Origin: Polytrichum commune
Lineage: Eukaryota; Streptophyta; Polytrichopsida; Polytrichales; Polytrichaceae
Reading direction: 5' to 3'
Assembly: GCA_950295325.1 (NCBI GenBank)
Contig: OX485805.1
Location: 5,642,501-5,706,500 of the forward strand
Length of the DNA stretch: 64,000 nucleotides
Part shown: piece by piece, positions 35,182 through 46,973 of the stretch
Layout of the letters: every line of letters begins with the position of its first letter
Numbering within the stretch: the stretch's first letter is position 1
Made by a program: the position numbers and the translations under genes
The notes under the pieces: model-generated
What the model saw: only the letters and a program-made list of their open reading frames with translations
Told to the model about the DNA's origin: nothing
Database searches by the model: none

Positions 35182-35895
35182 TAAGTAATAAGATGCACCG
35201 ATGTACTTACTAGGTAAAAATGGTGTCACCCTCAATACAAAATTATGTTAAGTGTTCAACTCCATACGATGGCCCACATTTAATCATGGGTTGATGTACA
35301 CTAATACATGCAATTAGAATTAGGCTACCCCACACTAATATAACGACATTCCACACTAATTTGAATATTTACTAGTACCACAATACAATACAAAAAAAAC
35401 TAAAAAAAACTCATAGTCATTATATAGTCGAATAGGCAAAGTTATAAGTTGTTTGTGCCCTAATTTTGACCCAAGATAACTTACGTGGGTAAAAGAAGCA
35501 ACCTATTTGCAAAGGCAACATAAGTTAATTGCACATATGAGTGTAGGTTTAGTCCTTAGTTGAAGACGGAGATGGTGGTTGTGGTGGAGAGAAACTATTG
35601 GCTCCAAGGTGCAAGGAGGCCAAGCATGCTCCTTGTTTGGTTGCACTTGAAGCTTGTGAAACAAGTGTCTTCTAGAGACTCGCTAACACACACATGGGGT
35701 ATTGAACCCCACGAGAAGGACCTTGCCAACCAACGTCCAAGAAGATTTTTGGGCATAATCGGTCGAGATCCTATGTTGTGATCTTTAAAAATCAAAATCT
35801 TTATTAATTTGATGTATATTTCATATACTCCTTTAAAACGATCTATATTTTTCTTGAAGTCTTGAACTTTAACCGATTCTTTCTTAACTCGTGTC
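35182..35895. other. intergenic with a shared repeat fragment
   Basis: No gene is recognised. 35738-35775 shares AGATTTTTGGGCATAATCG with about 26335-26355. Confidence 0.45.
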
Positions 35896-36055
35896 TCGAT
35901 CACACCAAACTTTCTATCATATTTCACCTATGAAATTGTTGGGGATTATGCACAAAAATAGATGTTGGCCCACCACTTTTCACACTATTACATCCAGAGA
36001 TGCTGACGGATGGTGTCATAATTGCATGGTGCGATCAACCCCTCAAGCAGTTCAT
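35896..36055. repeat. dispersed repeat, family G (single copy)
   Basis: Single forward copy of the unit arrayed at 38480-38920: GATCACACCAAACTTTC, GAAATTGTTGGGGATTATG, GATGTTGGCCCACCACTTTT, then GCGATCAACCCCTC. Confidence 0.65.
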
Positions 36056-36139
36056 GTGTAGCTAGCCATCAATTTTCTCCATTCATTGTTGCCTAACTCA
36101 GAACTTCCAAATCCATCTTTCTGTGAAAATCTCTAAGGT

Positions 36140-36790
36140 AGATGTGCCTAATTCCGTAAGTTATCTTAATTGGATACCTACACCTACATGCTTTTATGAT
36201 GTAGTTGAAATCAAGGCACACTTTGTGTTGGAGTGTCCCCCTATAACTCCATTTGGGGGATAAGTTTCAATCACCTTTTGAAAATGTAGTATTCAAGAGT
36301 CTCACGTCTTTCTTTCAATTGGGACCATCAAGCCGATATTAGCCTCTCTCTCACATAGAGGCTATTGCCACTACAAGGAATTAGCTGCTTTGAGACCAAA
36401 CTCATGTACTTTAAGTCCCATCAGTCTTTTTCACTTTCAAGATTCCAGAAACAATTTCATTTCATTTGAGTGGTATGTGATTAGGCAGGCTCCAAAGACC
36501 TGATACTAAAAAAACAAGTGATTAAAAGAGATTGGGATGTGTGCATAAATCATGTTGGATTCAATAGTCAACATGGGAACCTATACGAACAATTTATAAA
36601 CATGAGAATCTTCATTTTGATCATGAATAAGATATCCATATGAGCTCCCAAAATTAAGAGAAAAATGACTATGGACTTGATTTGGATTTTGCAGATCATC
36701 TTGTACTAATTGCGTGTTTCATATCCTAGGAGAAGTGGACTAGTCAGAAAAAAGTAACCATTTAAGACCCGACTACCTCACGCTAATGTA
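36140..36790. repeat. dispersed repeat, family F (reverse copy)
   Basis: Begins AAGGTAGATGTGCCTAATTC and ends near AAGACCCGACTACCTCACG. It contains GAATCTTCATTTTGATCATG and CCTAGGAGAAGTGGACTAGT, the mirror image of the 31905 copy, and is expanded by unrelated sequence in its middle. Confidence 0.5.
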
Positions 36791-38479
36791 CACAACATTT
36801 GAAGGGGATATATAGAGGGGACTCCTCTCTCTCCTCCAAGCTGAAGTTATTTGTTATAACACCCCCCCTTTTTTGTTAGTGCTTGATGTTCAACTCATGG
36901 TGTTGCTCTAACAAGAGGCCATCCTTGACAACTTCAAGATGGCAACCTTGAAATGTATCATGGGATTACCAGTCGTAAGGTTGTCGACGTGAACCCATCC
37001 ATCCAAAATGTGAGAACGTGATTACGTTTTTTATGGCATATAAATAAATCATTTTTTTGTATATATACCCCAAAGATAGCATCGCATATCCTTGGGAAAA
37101 GTCTAGCCTTGTGACTTAATTGCCCAATAAAGAATATAGGGGCAATGTAATTATCGAACCTCATCATCCATGATAAATAACTTTACATAAGTAGCTATAG
37201 ACCTCTAAAGTATGAGCCTTCAACCCATGAAAAGTAGGGACAAAAGAACTTCAAGGAATGCAATCACGTATAGCAATAAAAACATGGGTCTTTTGACATA
37301 CTTGACATATCGTCATCCCGATTGACATATTGTCACATTGATATTCTATATCAAAATGATCGATTTGACATACCATTTGACACAACATGTTATTGGTTTG
37401 ATGATCCTAGACAACACATGTCGAATGGGCCCCCTTTTTCTCTAGAAGCGTGCCCTTCTACTTCTATAAGTTCTAGCGACGTTGGTGCCATGAAAGTCAA
37501 ACCGCGCGAATGGGGTTTTTCTTCGAAGCTTACACAAGCATGGGGGGTTGTAGGTGAGTTTGGTAGCTAGGTAGCTTATATGGTTTGAACATTCAATGGC
37601 TTGTGGACTTTGCTAAGCTTAAGTGCACAAGGAGTCATAGTTGGGACCGTACAAATTGGAGGCTCTTTGTGGAGACTAGCTTAGTTTGAGCACCTATGTG
37701 GTTATTTGTAGATGTTTCACCCGTGTCACTTTCTATACGGTTATGACAAAGTATCTCCTTTTCCAAAAAGGATATGGGAGATTACAAAGGAAAGAAGAAG
37801 ATAGAAAGCTAGCCTTGAAAGTGCAAGATACTCTTTCATGCATAAATATGGGACTCGATAAATGCCTAGTGTACCAAAAGAGTCCCGTTCTCGTTCAAAA
37901 GGGTGGATGAACACTCACCTTCATCCTTGATGTTGCATCATTGAAACTTGAAACAAGGTTGTGGCTTTTGGAAAAATGAATTGGAGTTATTCTTATGAGG
38001 TCGGGGTCAACCAATTGGAGTTTGACCCTTGTTCATAAATAAACAAATAACCAACGTTGGGCAATCTGACGTGAATTTGAGCCCGTTGGCCCTACCCTGT
38101 TCAAAACTCCTCTTGGTGCAAGGTGGGGTTTACTGCCTATTTTGCGGTGGGTGGGCCCTCACTCACAAGGTCTAGTGGTATTCAATCGAAAATTGTGAAG
38201 GGTCCAACCACACTCGTTTGACAAACATGTTAGGCATATCGGTTGGGATGAAAATGGGTAAAGAAAATTCTCCAAATTGTACTCAAATAGAGGTCAAATA
38301 TATATTCCACTTTTAAATAGAGAGTCAATAATCCAAGTGGCAGTCAACAAAGCTTTGCTAATTGGAGAATTCAAAGGCAATAACAAATGAATATCTCGCA
38401 AACAATGGTTTGTTTCCCATGTGGTTTGGAAAACGTTTATACCCTTAAGTGAGATGGTTGGGGGGGGGGGTATATTAGT
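36791..38479. other. gene-free stretch
   Basis: No gene is recognised. About 38070-38180 is an inverted relative of 14190-14280. An 11-base G tract is at 38460-38470. Confidence 0.45.
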
Positions 38480-38920
38480 TCGGGCCCCAATCACACCAAA
38501 CTTTCCGTCCGGTTCCAGCCATGAAGTTGTTGGGGATTATGTTGAGAAATATTTCAGATGTTGGCCCACCAGTTTTCACACTATTATAACCATAGATTTT
38601 GACATATGGTGTTAAAAATGGCCGGTGTCATCAACCCCTCATGCCCCGATTGGTTCTAATCATGAAATTGTTGGGGATTATGTTGAGAAATAGATGTTGG
38701 CCCACCACTTTCACACTATTACAGCTCGATGGAGATGCTAACAGGTGGTGCCAAAAGTGGCCGGTGTGATCAACCCCTTATGCCCCGATTGGTTCTAACC
38801 ATGAAATTGTTGGGGATTATGTTGAGAAATAGATGTTGGCCCACCACTTTTCACAATATTACAACTGGATGGAGATGCTAGCAGGTGGCGCCAGAAGTGG
38901 CCGGTGTGATCAACCCTTGT
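38480..38920. repeat. tandem array, three ~140-bp units (family G)
   Basis: The landmark GTTGTTGGGGATTATGTTGAG (or the AAATTG variant) starts near 38525, 38667 and 38805, giving periods of about 142 and 138. Each unit continues through GATGTTGGCCCACCA, CACTATTA and GTGGCCGGTGTGATCAACCC. Units 2 and 3 are nearly identical, so the last duplication is recent. Unit 1 is more diverged. Single copies occur at 33478 (reverse) and 35896. Confidence 0.85.
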
Positions 38921-41072
38921 TCAATGTGGCAACCCCCACAACCATCAAGTTTACCAACATGCAACCCATTAGCTTGTCGACACATATGGTCCGCGTTGTT
39001 CCCATGACATGGTATGCGTTCCCACAATGCCACCGTCATTCATGACCGAATTTGATCATGTGTTTGTCATTTTTTGACTCCAACATGGGTAAGTGAGAAG
39101 CTCCACAAATAGCACTTGGGACCAAACTCCTAGTAAATTCCTCTCTTTCATCCAAACATTGACCTCTTAATGCTAACTCTAATGTCCAATGTTTGCAATT
39201 GCTTGCAAGTTCAATATATGGTGGGGCTAGGAGTGACGAAGTCGATATACCACGTGCAGTATGAATTCAACTTCTTTTACATGCTTTCCAAATTGCCAAA
39301 CACTCCAACTAGTGCAAGCTACAATGTCCACACCTATCAATGTGGATTGAAAACTATTGATGTCTTCTTTATTGATACCATATTCTTAGTTTTGAGTTTA
39401 TGATATTGTGATCTCAAAATAGAGTGGGTCAAGAAAAGTCACATTGATCAAAGTTATTGTGGTATGTCAAAATTACAATTGACACCTGTTATTGTGGGTT
39501 GAAAGTTAGCGTGGGTAGGAAACACCGTGACCCATTGTATTTTATACGTGGGTTGGAAATTGGGTTGGCTTAAAATCTCTCTCTCTCTCTCTCTCTCTCT
39601 TTCTAGCTCTTGTTTAATGCCTTACCATGCAATTTTCTGAAATTCATAAACTACCTTTATAAATGAGCACGTGGCAAAGGTATTTACTAATAGCATAAAT
39701 GACCAATAAGCCAAAAAATACTAAGACCCAAGCACATGGCAAGAATTTGTACTTACCATGAAGCAAACACTATGGAGGAATGGATGAAAAATATGACACG
39801 AGCTTAGTGACAGACGGGCCCACGTCTCAAACCTAAAGCCAAAATTAGGGTTGAGAGAACTTACCATAGGTAAGAACTCCAATATAAACCCTTAACCCTA
39901 AAACGGAGCCTCTTTTCTACTATTCACGGTAGTGGAAGGTGCGGCCAACTTAGTGTGAATTAGGGTATTAGTTAAGTGCTAAGCGTGAAGGAGTAGGAGT
40001 CACCACCAAGAAGAGTATTCTACTTGGAGTTACCCCATCATGGCAAAAGAACAGGTTTGAACACTCATATGTGGCTTGACAATGAGTGTAACTTTCTTGA
40101 AATACTTTGATGTTTTTGAAATGGAGTCTAAGTGTGCGACATGGATAACAACTGGGTCCTGCTGTTATTTACCTCGTGTACGTAACTAATCCTCATTTTT
40201 TGTTGGTTGGTTGCATGGGCACAGGTGAGGCAGGCCCTTCACACGTTCAATGCAGTAATGCTTTGTGATTATGACATTTTATGCATTTCCATTGGTTGAG
40301 GCTAATAGGATTATTTCCTCTTTGTAAGTACCTCATACATGTAGTGGACTAGATAGATACATTTTTGCATTAGAACATGAAGGTTGGGGATTAGACTCCA
40401 AAGCATGGGATAAGTGAAACCATACAAATGGGTAATGAAAACCATTTGTTCACAAAGCATGTAAATGAGGCACTCATCATTGCAAGGCAAGTTAGGATAT
40501 GGCATAGAATACTTAGGTGATACAATACACCCATCAATATATGACTGCAAAGGACTCTCTTATGCAAAGCATTATGTAATGATGAAATAGGGCAAGGTAA
40601 GTGACTTAGAAAGAGTCTTGTAAACATTCCCACCCACCCACCCTTGCATTACAATGAAGAAGAACTTGAAGGATTTGGCCTCTGAAAAGAGGAAGTTCAA
40701 ACTTTGTGAAAGTTTTGAAAAGTCAGCTCTATATATATATATATAATTCTAACATAAGCTATGTTTTTGTGTATAATTCATATCATATTGATATTATCTT
40801 CAACCTACAAGAAATACATTTTCTGTAAAAAAAATTGATTCCGTATTCCTAGTATTGAACATGTAATTTTGTGGGCTCAAAAATGGTGCAGGTCAAGAAA
40901 AATTACAATGATTTGATATGTCAATATTATATGGGGACCGTAATAATGGGTTTGAAAGGTGTACTAGGCAAGTAGGTACATGGGAGCAATTTGGTGCATG
41001 TTTTACTTTACCCAAGAGTATGTAATATAACTTAATGTCCTTCTTGGGAATCATGCATCTCATTAGAATGGA
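38921..41072. other. gene-free stretch
   Basis: No gene is recognised. A CT microsatellite lies at about 39577-39600. Short frames have no identifiable domain. Confidence 0.5.
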
Positions 41073-41310
41073 GAGAGGAAATTGGCATATATGAGTGTAC
41101 CTCTCATTCATCCAACATAAATACTTTAAATAATATGAAACCCGGCCAAAGGTTACTTTTCTTTGTTGATTTGACACCGGAATTAGCTTTAAAGACCTTG
41201 AATAAGTCTACTCGGGGCCATTTCAGATGAATAGGCAACAAATTTACAAGAGTCAAGTTCATTATGTTGGATGGATGAGAGGGTATACTTGTATGCGATA
41301 ATTCCCTCTC
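41073..41310. mobile_element. MITE, uninterrupted relative of 3685-4523
   Basis: This 238-bp element has ~44-bp inverted ends (GAGAGGAAATT through CCTCTCATTCATCCAAC on the left, the complement on the right). It shares the internal order of the outer element at 3685-4523, including TTGATTTGACACYGGAA, CTTTAAAGACCTTGAAT and GTTGGATGGATGAGAGG, but lacks the 607-bp insert. It serves as the empty-site reference for that nested insertion. Confidence 0.75.
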
Positions 41311-42452
41311 TTCCCTTAGGATAGCCAATTGGCAACAATGTCGTTTAAACTTTGGAGTTTCAATTAAAATTGTGTTTTGTGTTCATCGAGGTTAGGTCGT
41401 CTTATCATTTGAAAGATGACGTTGAACGGTTGTGATGTGTATCAAAATTTGGCCTTAATGGTTCAAGGGGTCCATATCCCAGAGGGTGAATTCTTTATTG
41501 GAAACCTAAATGACTTGCACATGTCATCGTGAAATTAAACCCTCTATATGCAAGAAGTTTACAACGAAAGCCTAAATATATACGTACTAACGGCATGCTA
41601 GATAATGGACTCATGCATTTAGTTTAATGTGATAAAATCCTCCACTATATATTTACGATATCCAAATCATTATTTAAATAGGCCTTTATTACACATAATA
41701 TTAACTTTCGATTTCCAATGAGAAAGTCATTGAATGTCTTTTCATCCATAGCATGTAACTCAATGATTGTATTAAACAAACAAAGACAAGAGCACAATAA
41801 CTTAGCCACAATATGGAGAGAAAACTTAAGGATGCCCACGAGCACTCCAAGAGCCTCTAGTTTGTAAAAACCTAAACCCAAATGCAAACCCTAACAACAA
41901 CATACATGGTAGTCATTGAGGACAATGAGCATATGACAATAATGGATGAAACTGTAAATTGGATGAAGTTAACACATCTATTGTCAATTTCGTCTCTAAA
42001 CCTTAGGGCCCCCTTTTGTACATCTACCTTTACTTCAAAAAAATTAAAAAACCTTCTTAAATATACACACTAGAGACAAATAATTCCTCTCCCTTACTAT
42101 GTACGCTAATGCCTCATATAATACCCCTTCTTACACTCTTGTTAGTTCGTACATGGTATGAAGAGTCCACCCCTTGGGACCCATATAATGGGCCATGGAT
42201 AGAAGTCCACCTCTTTGAGTTGGGGCCTCATCAGCATTACTCCAGATGGAAATGTAGTTAATTAGATTATTGTTAAGGGTACGAAACTCATGGATGAGCC
42301 ATAACACTAATCAAAACCATAAACTAATATTAACATTCCATACATCACCGGAGTAGGCATAAAAGGAATGCTTAGTTTATTCAAAATCCCACCATTGTGA
42401 ATATAGACACAAATGTTGGATGTAGTGCCATGAGCCTAAGGTTGAATCGAGG
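41311..42452. other. gene-free stretch; weak repeat-derived frame
   Basis: No gene is recognised. The minus-strand frame 41645-41887 contains ELHAMDEKTFNDF, resembling ELHPMNEQVVNDF at 7317-7571. It is probably a fragment of an unidentified mobile-element protein. Confidence 0.4.
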
Positions 42453-42755
42453 TACACCAAAAAGGATAGTTAGTGTTTGATTATATTTAATGTCATTGCC
42501 ACCCTACCCTGCTCAACACTAATTTCCAATTTCTTGACAATTAGTGTTAGACATAAATGTGTCGCTACCTTCCCTACTGCCACCTCCCTTCTTGTGAAGC
42601 ACGCATTTCATATCCTTACTAACACTAAATTCAAACATGTAACTTCCACATATTATTATAGTTGATATTTAGTGTTTGAGTTTACATTTTATGTTACTTA
42701 CTTTCATAGGGTTATTGCTATTTAGTCTGTGCGTTCGTATTTAGTGTATCAAAAC
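42453..42755. mobile_element. stowaway-like MITE (family J, copy 1, right end eroded)
   Basis: Matches 56937-57342 through most of its length (TAGTGTTTGATTATATTTA, CACCCTACCCTGCTCAACAC, AACACTAAATTCAAACATG). It lacks an ~82-bp internal segment present in that copy, and its right terminal repeat has diverged. Confidence 0.7.
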
Positions 42756-45229
42756 TCCATCTTTTATACGACTATGACACTTGATAATGCGACAATTAGA
42801 ATCTTTGTTTTGTCATATTAAAAATGTAGTTAATGCTAAAATTCCTTTCATCTATGTTATGTACATCTAAAATACATTCATTTTCACTTGGGAACTACTT
42901 GGGAGCTTCACTTATCATTGGGAACTTAATGATAATTAGGGCTACTAGTGTAGAATGGATATGGGTAGGGTTAGAGTGGCCTCCTACCTAGTATGTTGCC
43001 TTGTACACGGGTGATATAATATCCCCAATAATTTGATGCTAAACGTCATGCATCATTGTTGTATACTGTCTTATTAAAGAACTATTTATATTTTGGTGTT
43101 AATGAAATTATTCGCTTTCAAAAGTTAGTAGGAAAATTAAATAAGATGACACTTGCTAACTTGGGTAAGCAACACCATAGATCTTTGGACTCTTATTTCA
43201 AGTGTACTTGAAAAGATTTGTATTTTTTTTGGAATTATAAGTTATTATTTCATACCATCTACATTGCTTAAACTTGTTGTATATGATTTTAAGCTCATAT
43301 TACTTATTTTTTTATATTCCCTCAATAATATGACAACTTTACACCATTTGTCATATTAACGAGACAATGACACCTCGATAATACGACTTTTTGGTGTTTC
43401 CCAAACGTGTCATACTAAAGAGGGAAAACAATAGTTAGTATGCACACCGAAGAACATGATAGAACTTAGTTGGTAAGAAATGACAATGTTGGTAACATTG
43501 TCATAGCAACACGTAACTCTAAATGGTAACCCCACACTTATTAGACAAAATAGTGTAGCCACCACCCATTTTAATGGGCCTCAAAGACGTCTAGTATATA
43601 ACAATACTCAATTGAGAGGTTGTATATTCATGGGGCCCTTGAAGCAAGGCACAATTATGACAACACCTAGAGCATAAATGTCCATTTGTCCTCCGATTCA
43701 AACACTATTGAATGAAGGCGGTCACGGGTCTTATGGCAAGCCAAGCGGTCACAATCACTTGAATAATAATAATAATAGTAACTTGAAGGCGAATCGGTTT
43801 GCATGTTGAATATTGTTATGCATGCCAATGGGTTCGGATGTATTTAAAGTCGTTTATTCTTATTCTAACGTGGTCCAATGATCATAATTGTTCCCACCTA
43901 AAACATTTGTGAATCATATTCTTCCAATCATAGCATACATATTATATGTTAAAGAAAACATTGAGAGATTTGGGCACATGTACATGGTCTAGATTCAGAT
44001 GCATACTATAATGCACATGTCTTAGTGTATTGTATCATCAATGTTACATATAATTGTCTATTCATGTGCAGTTGGTCTTGCTAATTAGGACCCTAGTTGC
44101 TCAAATAGTAAAGGCTAGTGTTAATTTTCTTTCTATATTAGTATGAGTGTTTTTGTCACCATTGCCGCATGTGGATCATGTTTCTACTTGATTCGTGCGA
44201 TATGATATGCCAAATCTTTTGTAAAATTTATCTAAATTGTGATGTATTGTTTAATCAATGCATTAATAGTTTAAATGTTTTTAGTTTCAACACTTGGAAC
44301 ATGGTTTTCTCCACAACACAAGCATATAGTATACACCTTCCAATTGTATAATGTTATCTTCAAGTTATGTCCAACAAATTTATCGTTGGAGAAGTGACTC
44401 TAGCATTGAGCTTTCCATCTTCAACCATCTCACTTTTCCATAAACACCTTTGATCCTTCAAGGGTACACATCACATGACACCTCATATGCCACGTACGAT
44501 TTGATGGTAGTTTTAACATTAGGTGTTGAACCTTTTTTTTGTTTTTTTGTTTTTTTGTTTTTTTGTTCTTTGTTCTTCTTCTTAGAATCATGTACATAAG
44601 TCAAACTATGAGCATCTCCAACCATGACACCACATCTTTTTCCAACACTAGTCTAGAAGGAGCATGCACATAATGATCACCATTGCATCCCACCATATCT
44701 CCCTCTACACCAGTCAATGTGAATTTTGAGGACTCCAAATGAAGAGGAGACTTTTTTCTTTTTTTTTCCCCTCACAACAATACTATGACTCTTCTACCCT
44801 AGTAAAACCTCTTTCAATGCTAGAAAATACTCTTTTTAAAACACGTCATGCTTTATATGAGAGTTTACATGGATACTTTATTAATATTAACCCATGCCCA
44901 TCATTGTCTTACATATTTTGAGGTTTATATAGTTATGTATAGACTAACATTTGATGTTATAGTGATGGTGCCTCTTAGGCTGGGCACATGGCCTTGACTT
45001 CCACCACCTGGGTGGCCCTTGGAGGACGTGGGCTGCAACAATTAAAAACAAAGATTTGAACTCAACAACAAACTATAATAGAATCGCCTAATTTTACTGT
45101 CAAATAAAATACATGCAAATTTTCTAATATTTGTATACAAAAAAAAATGTAATGTGTTGGGGTAAAATGTAGGTTGCGTGTTTACTGCATTCTGTAGCTT
45201 GCATGGTGACTTGCCTTGGCTGCACCATG
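42756..45229. other. gene-free AT-rich stretch
   Basis: No gene is recognised. A T-rich (TTTTTTTG)n microsatellite lies at about 44533-44566. Confidence 0.5.
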
Positions 45230-46825
45230 AATTTAGCTACATAATACAACCGTCCAGCTGGTTGCCCGACCTCCCAAGCGGCTACATGCAGTTGTAGCGG
45301 CCCATGTCTTCTCTCTCACTATAGTTTGAAGAAGGCCTTTGCATAGAACACTCCACAAGCTCCTCTACCGCCTCTTTGAAGTGGGAAGTGAAGGGAAATG
45401 TGATGCCGCGGGTGGAGATGCGCTAAGTACTTGGTGCGGCCCCAGGTACCACCAACTCACGCAACTGAATTTTCGCCAGTCACTGATGCCGGGACAGTGG
45501 AGAAGGATGGGATGACCAGAGGCCCGGCGTCGCATGTGAAGGACGCCATTATTGCACTTGGTACTCTTGGAAATGTCGCAAGGCTGGTGCGTCAGTCATG
45601 AAGAACTTATTTGATATGCAATATAATGACTCAAGAAGGCATTATCATCATGACGGAGGGGAAAACTGCACATGGAATGATTTGATAATTAGGACGAGGA
45701 CAAGGAGGTGGAGGCTAACTAATCAATTGGCGGAGATCATCATTGATGGCGGGAGCATTTTTTGTAATATTTGTGCACAGAAATAGGAAGAGAGAGAGAG
45801 GCGGGATTGACTTATGTGGTGGGGACAGTGGTCAAATGTGCGTGTGAAAGTGAAGGATTGTCATGTGTGAGATGTGTTTTGAAGGACTTGGTATAACTAC
45901 ACTTAACTTACCGGGAGGGAGGGAAGGTTGGGGAAGGAATGAATGGCAGGAGGGTGAGAGGAAAGTGCAGCGGAAATAGCATCATCAGGATTAGCGCAGC
46001 AATCATATGTTTCAGACGTGGTACAGAAGCGGTCGTCGAGAGTCGCACCAAGACCAGTTGGGAATCATCGTCGTTGAGACTTCTTTAGCTTAACGCTGGA
46101 CTGGCAGGAAGGAGCAGTAGCCGCCATCGGCTCGCCCCGACCAGGTCATGCCTGCCTCAGATCCACGAGAGGAGAAGAATATCAAGCAAGCAAGTAAGCT
46201 AACTTAACTTACACGAGCAAACTTGGCTGATGATCTCATCAGAGCAAGTGTGTTCTGGCAGAAGTCCAAGCACTAAAGGATCACTCATTGTTTATTAGGA
46301 CTAATAATATGGATTGTGGCGGCAGTAAGAAAACTTCACAAGCGGTGGAGTTACCTTACTTACACTGATGGAGACGCAAACGCTGATGAAAAGTGCAGCA
46401 GAGGAGTGGACACCATTCGGCTGCCAAAAAGCAGGCAAACAACCGTGTCCTGAAGGCAGCGGAACTTTCTTGCCATCAGGCAAGGATAAGTAGAGTTTCA
46501 ACAAAAGTGCTGACCGAATGCAGATCTTGGAGCTGAGTACGCTGAACAAACTAAACTGGCGAGGTTAGAAGAGTACGCGTGCCGAAATATCGTGTGCATG
46601 CATCGGCCTGAAGACACACTTTCGGCCTGGAGAACGCAAGAAAGGAAGACAGATTGAAGTGAATGGAATCTGGATTATAGCGGGCTGATGAGGCTCCAAT
46701 GTAGTGCAATAATGTTCTTGCGCACTTGAGGATCTAGAGCAAGTGGATATCATTTCTTGAAAGACCGACGGCTTTATTAAAAGAAATTGTTCGAGTTTTC
46801 CGGCGGGATTAGACCTCCAGAAAAA
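45230..46825. other. GC-richer stretch upstream of the PI-PLC-X gene
   Basis: Composition rises from about 45230. A plus-strand frame of ~70 codons ends near 45600 and contains VEKDGMTRGPASHVKDAI and ALGTLGNVARLVRQS. I cannot assign it, and no neighbouring exon was found. The remainder probably includes the promoter and leader of the gene starting at 46974. Confidence 0.4.
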
Positions 46826-46939
46826 GTAAGTTACGCTAGCGTTTTTTGTTGTTTTAGAGATTGACGAGGTCGAGAGACGTTGTCAAAGATGTTGGTTCTG
46901 ACAAGCGTTCATGATCGCGTGTCTTGCACTTTATTGCAG
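46826..46939 (+). other. probable 5'-UTR intron of the PI-PLC-X gene
   Basis: AAAAA then GTAAGTTA at 46826 is a strong donor, and TTTATTGCAG ending at 46939 is a strong acceptor just upstream of the chosen start codon. Splicing would remove the upstream ATG at 46911. This is inferred from splice signals only. Confidence 0.5.
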
Positions 46940-46973
46940 GTCGAATGGTCAGATGATCTTTGAGAAGCAAACC

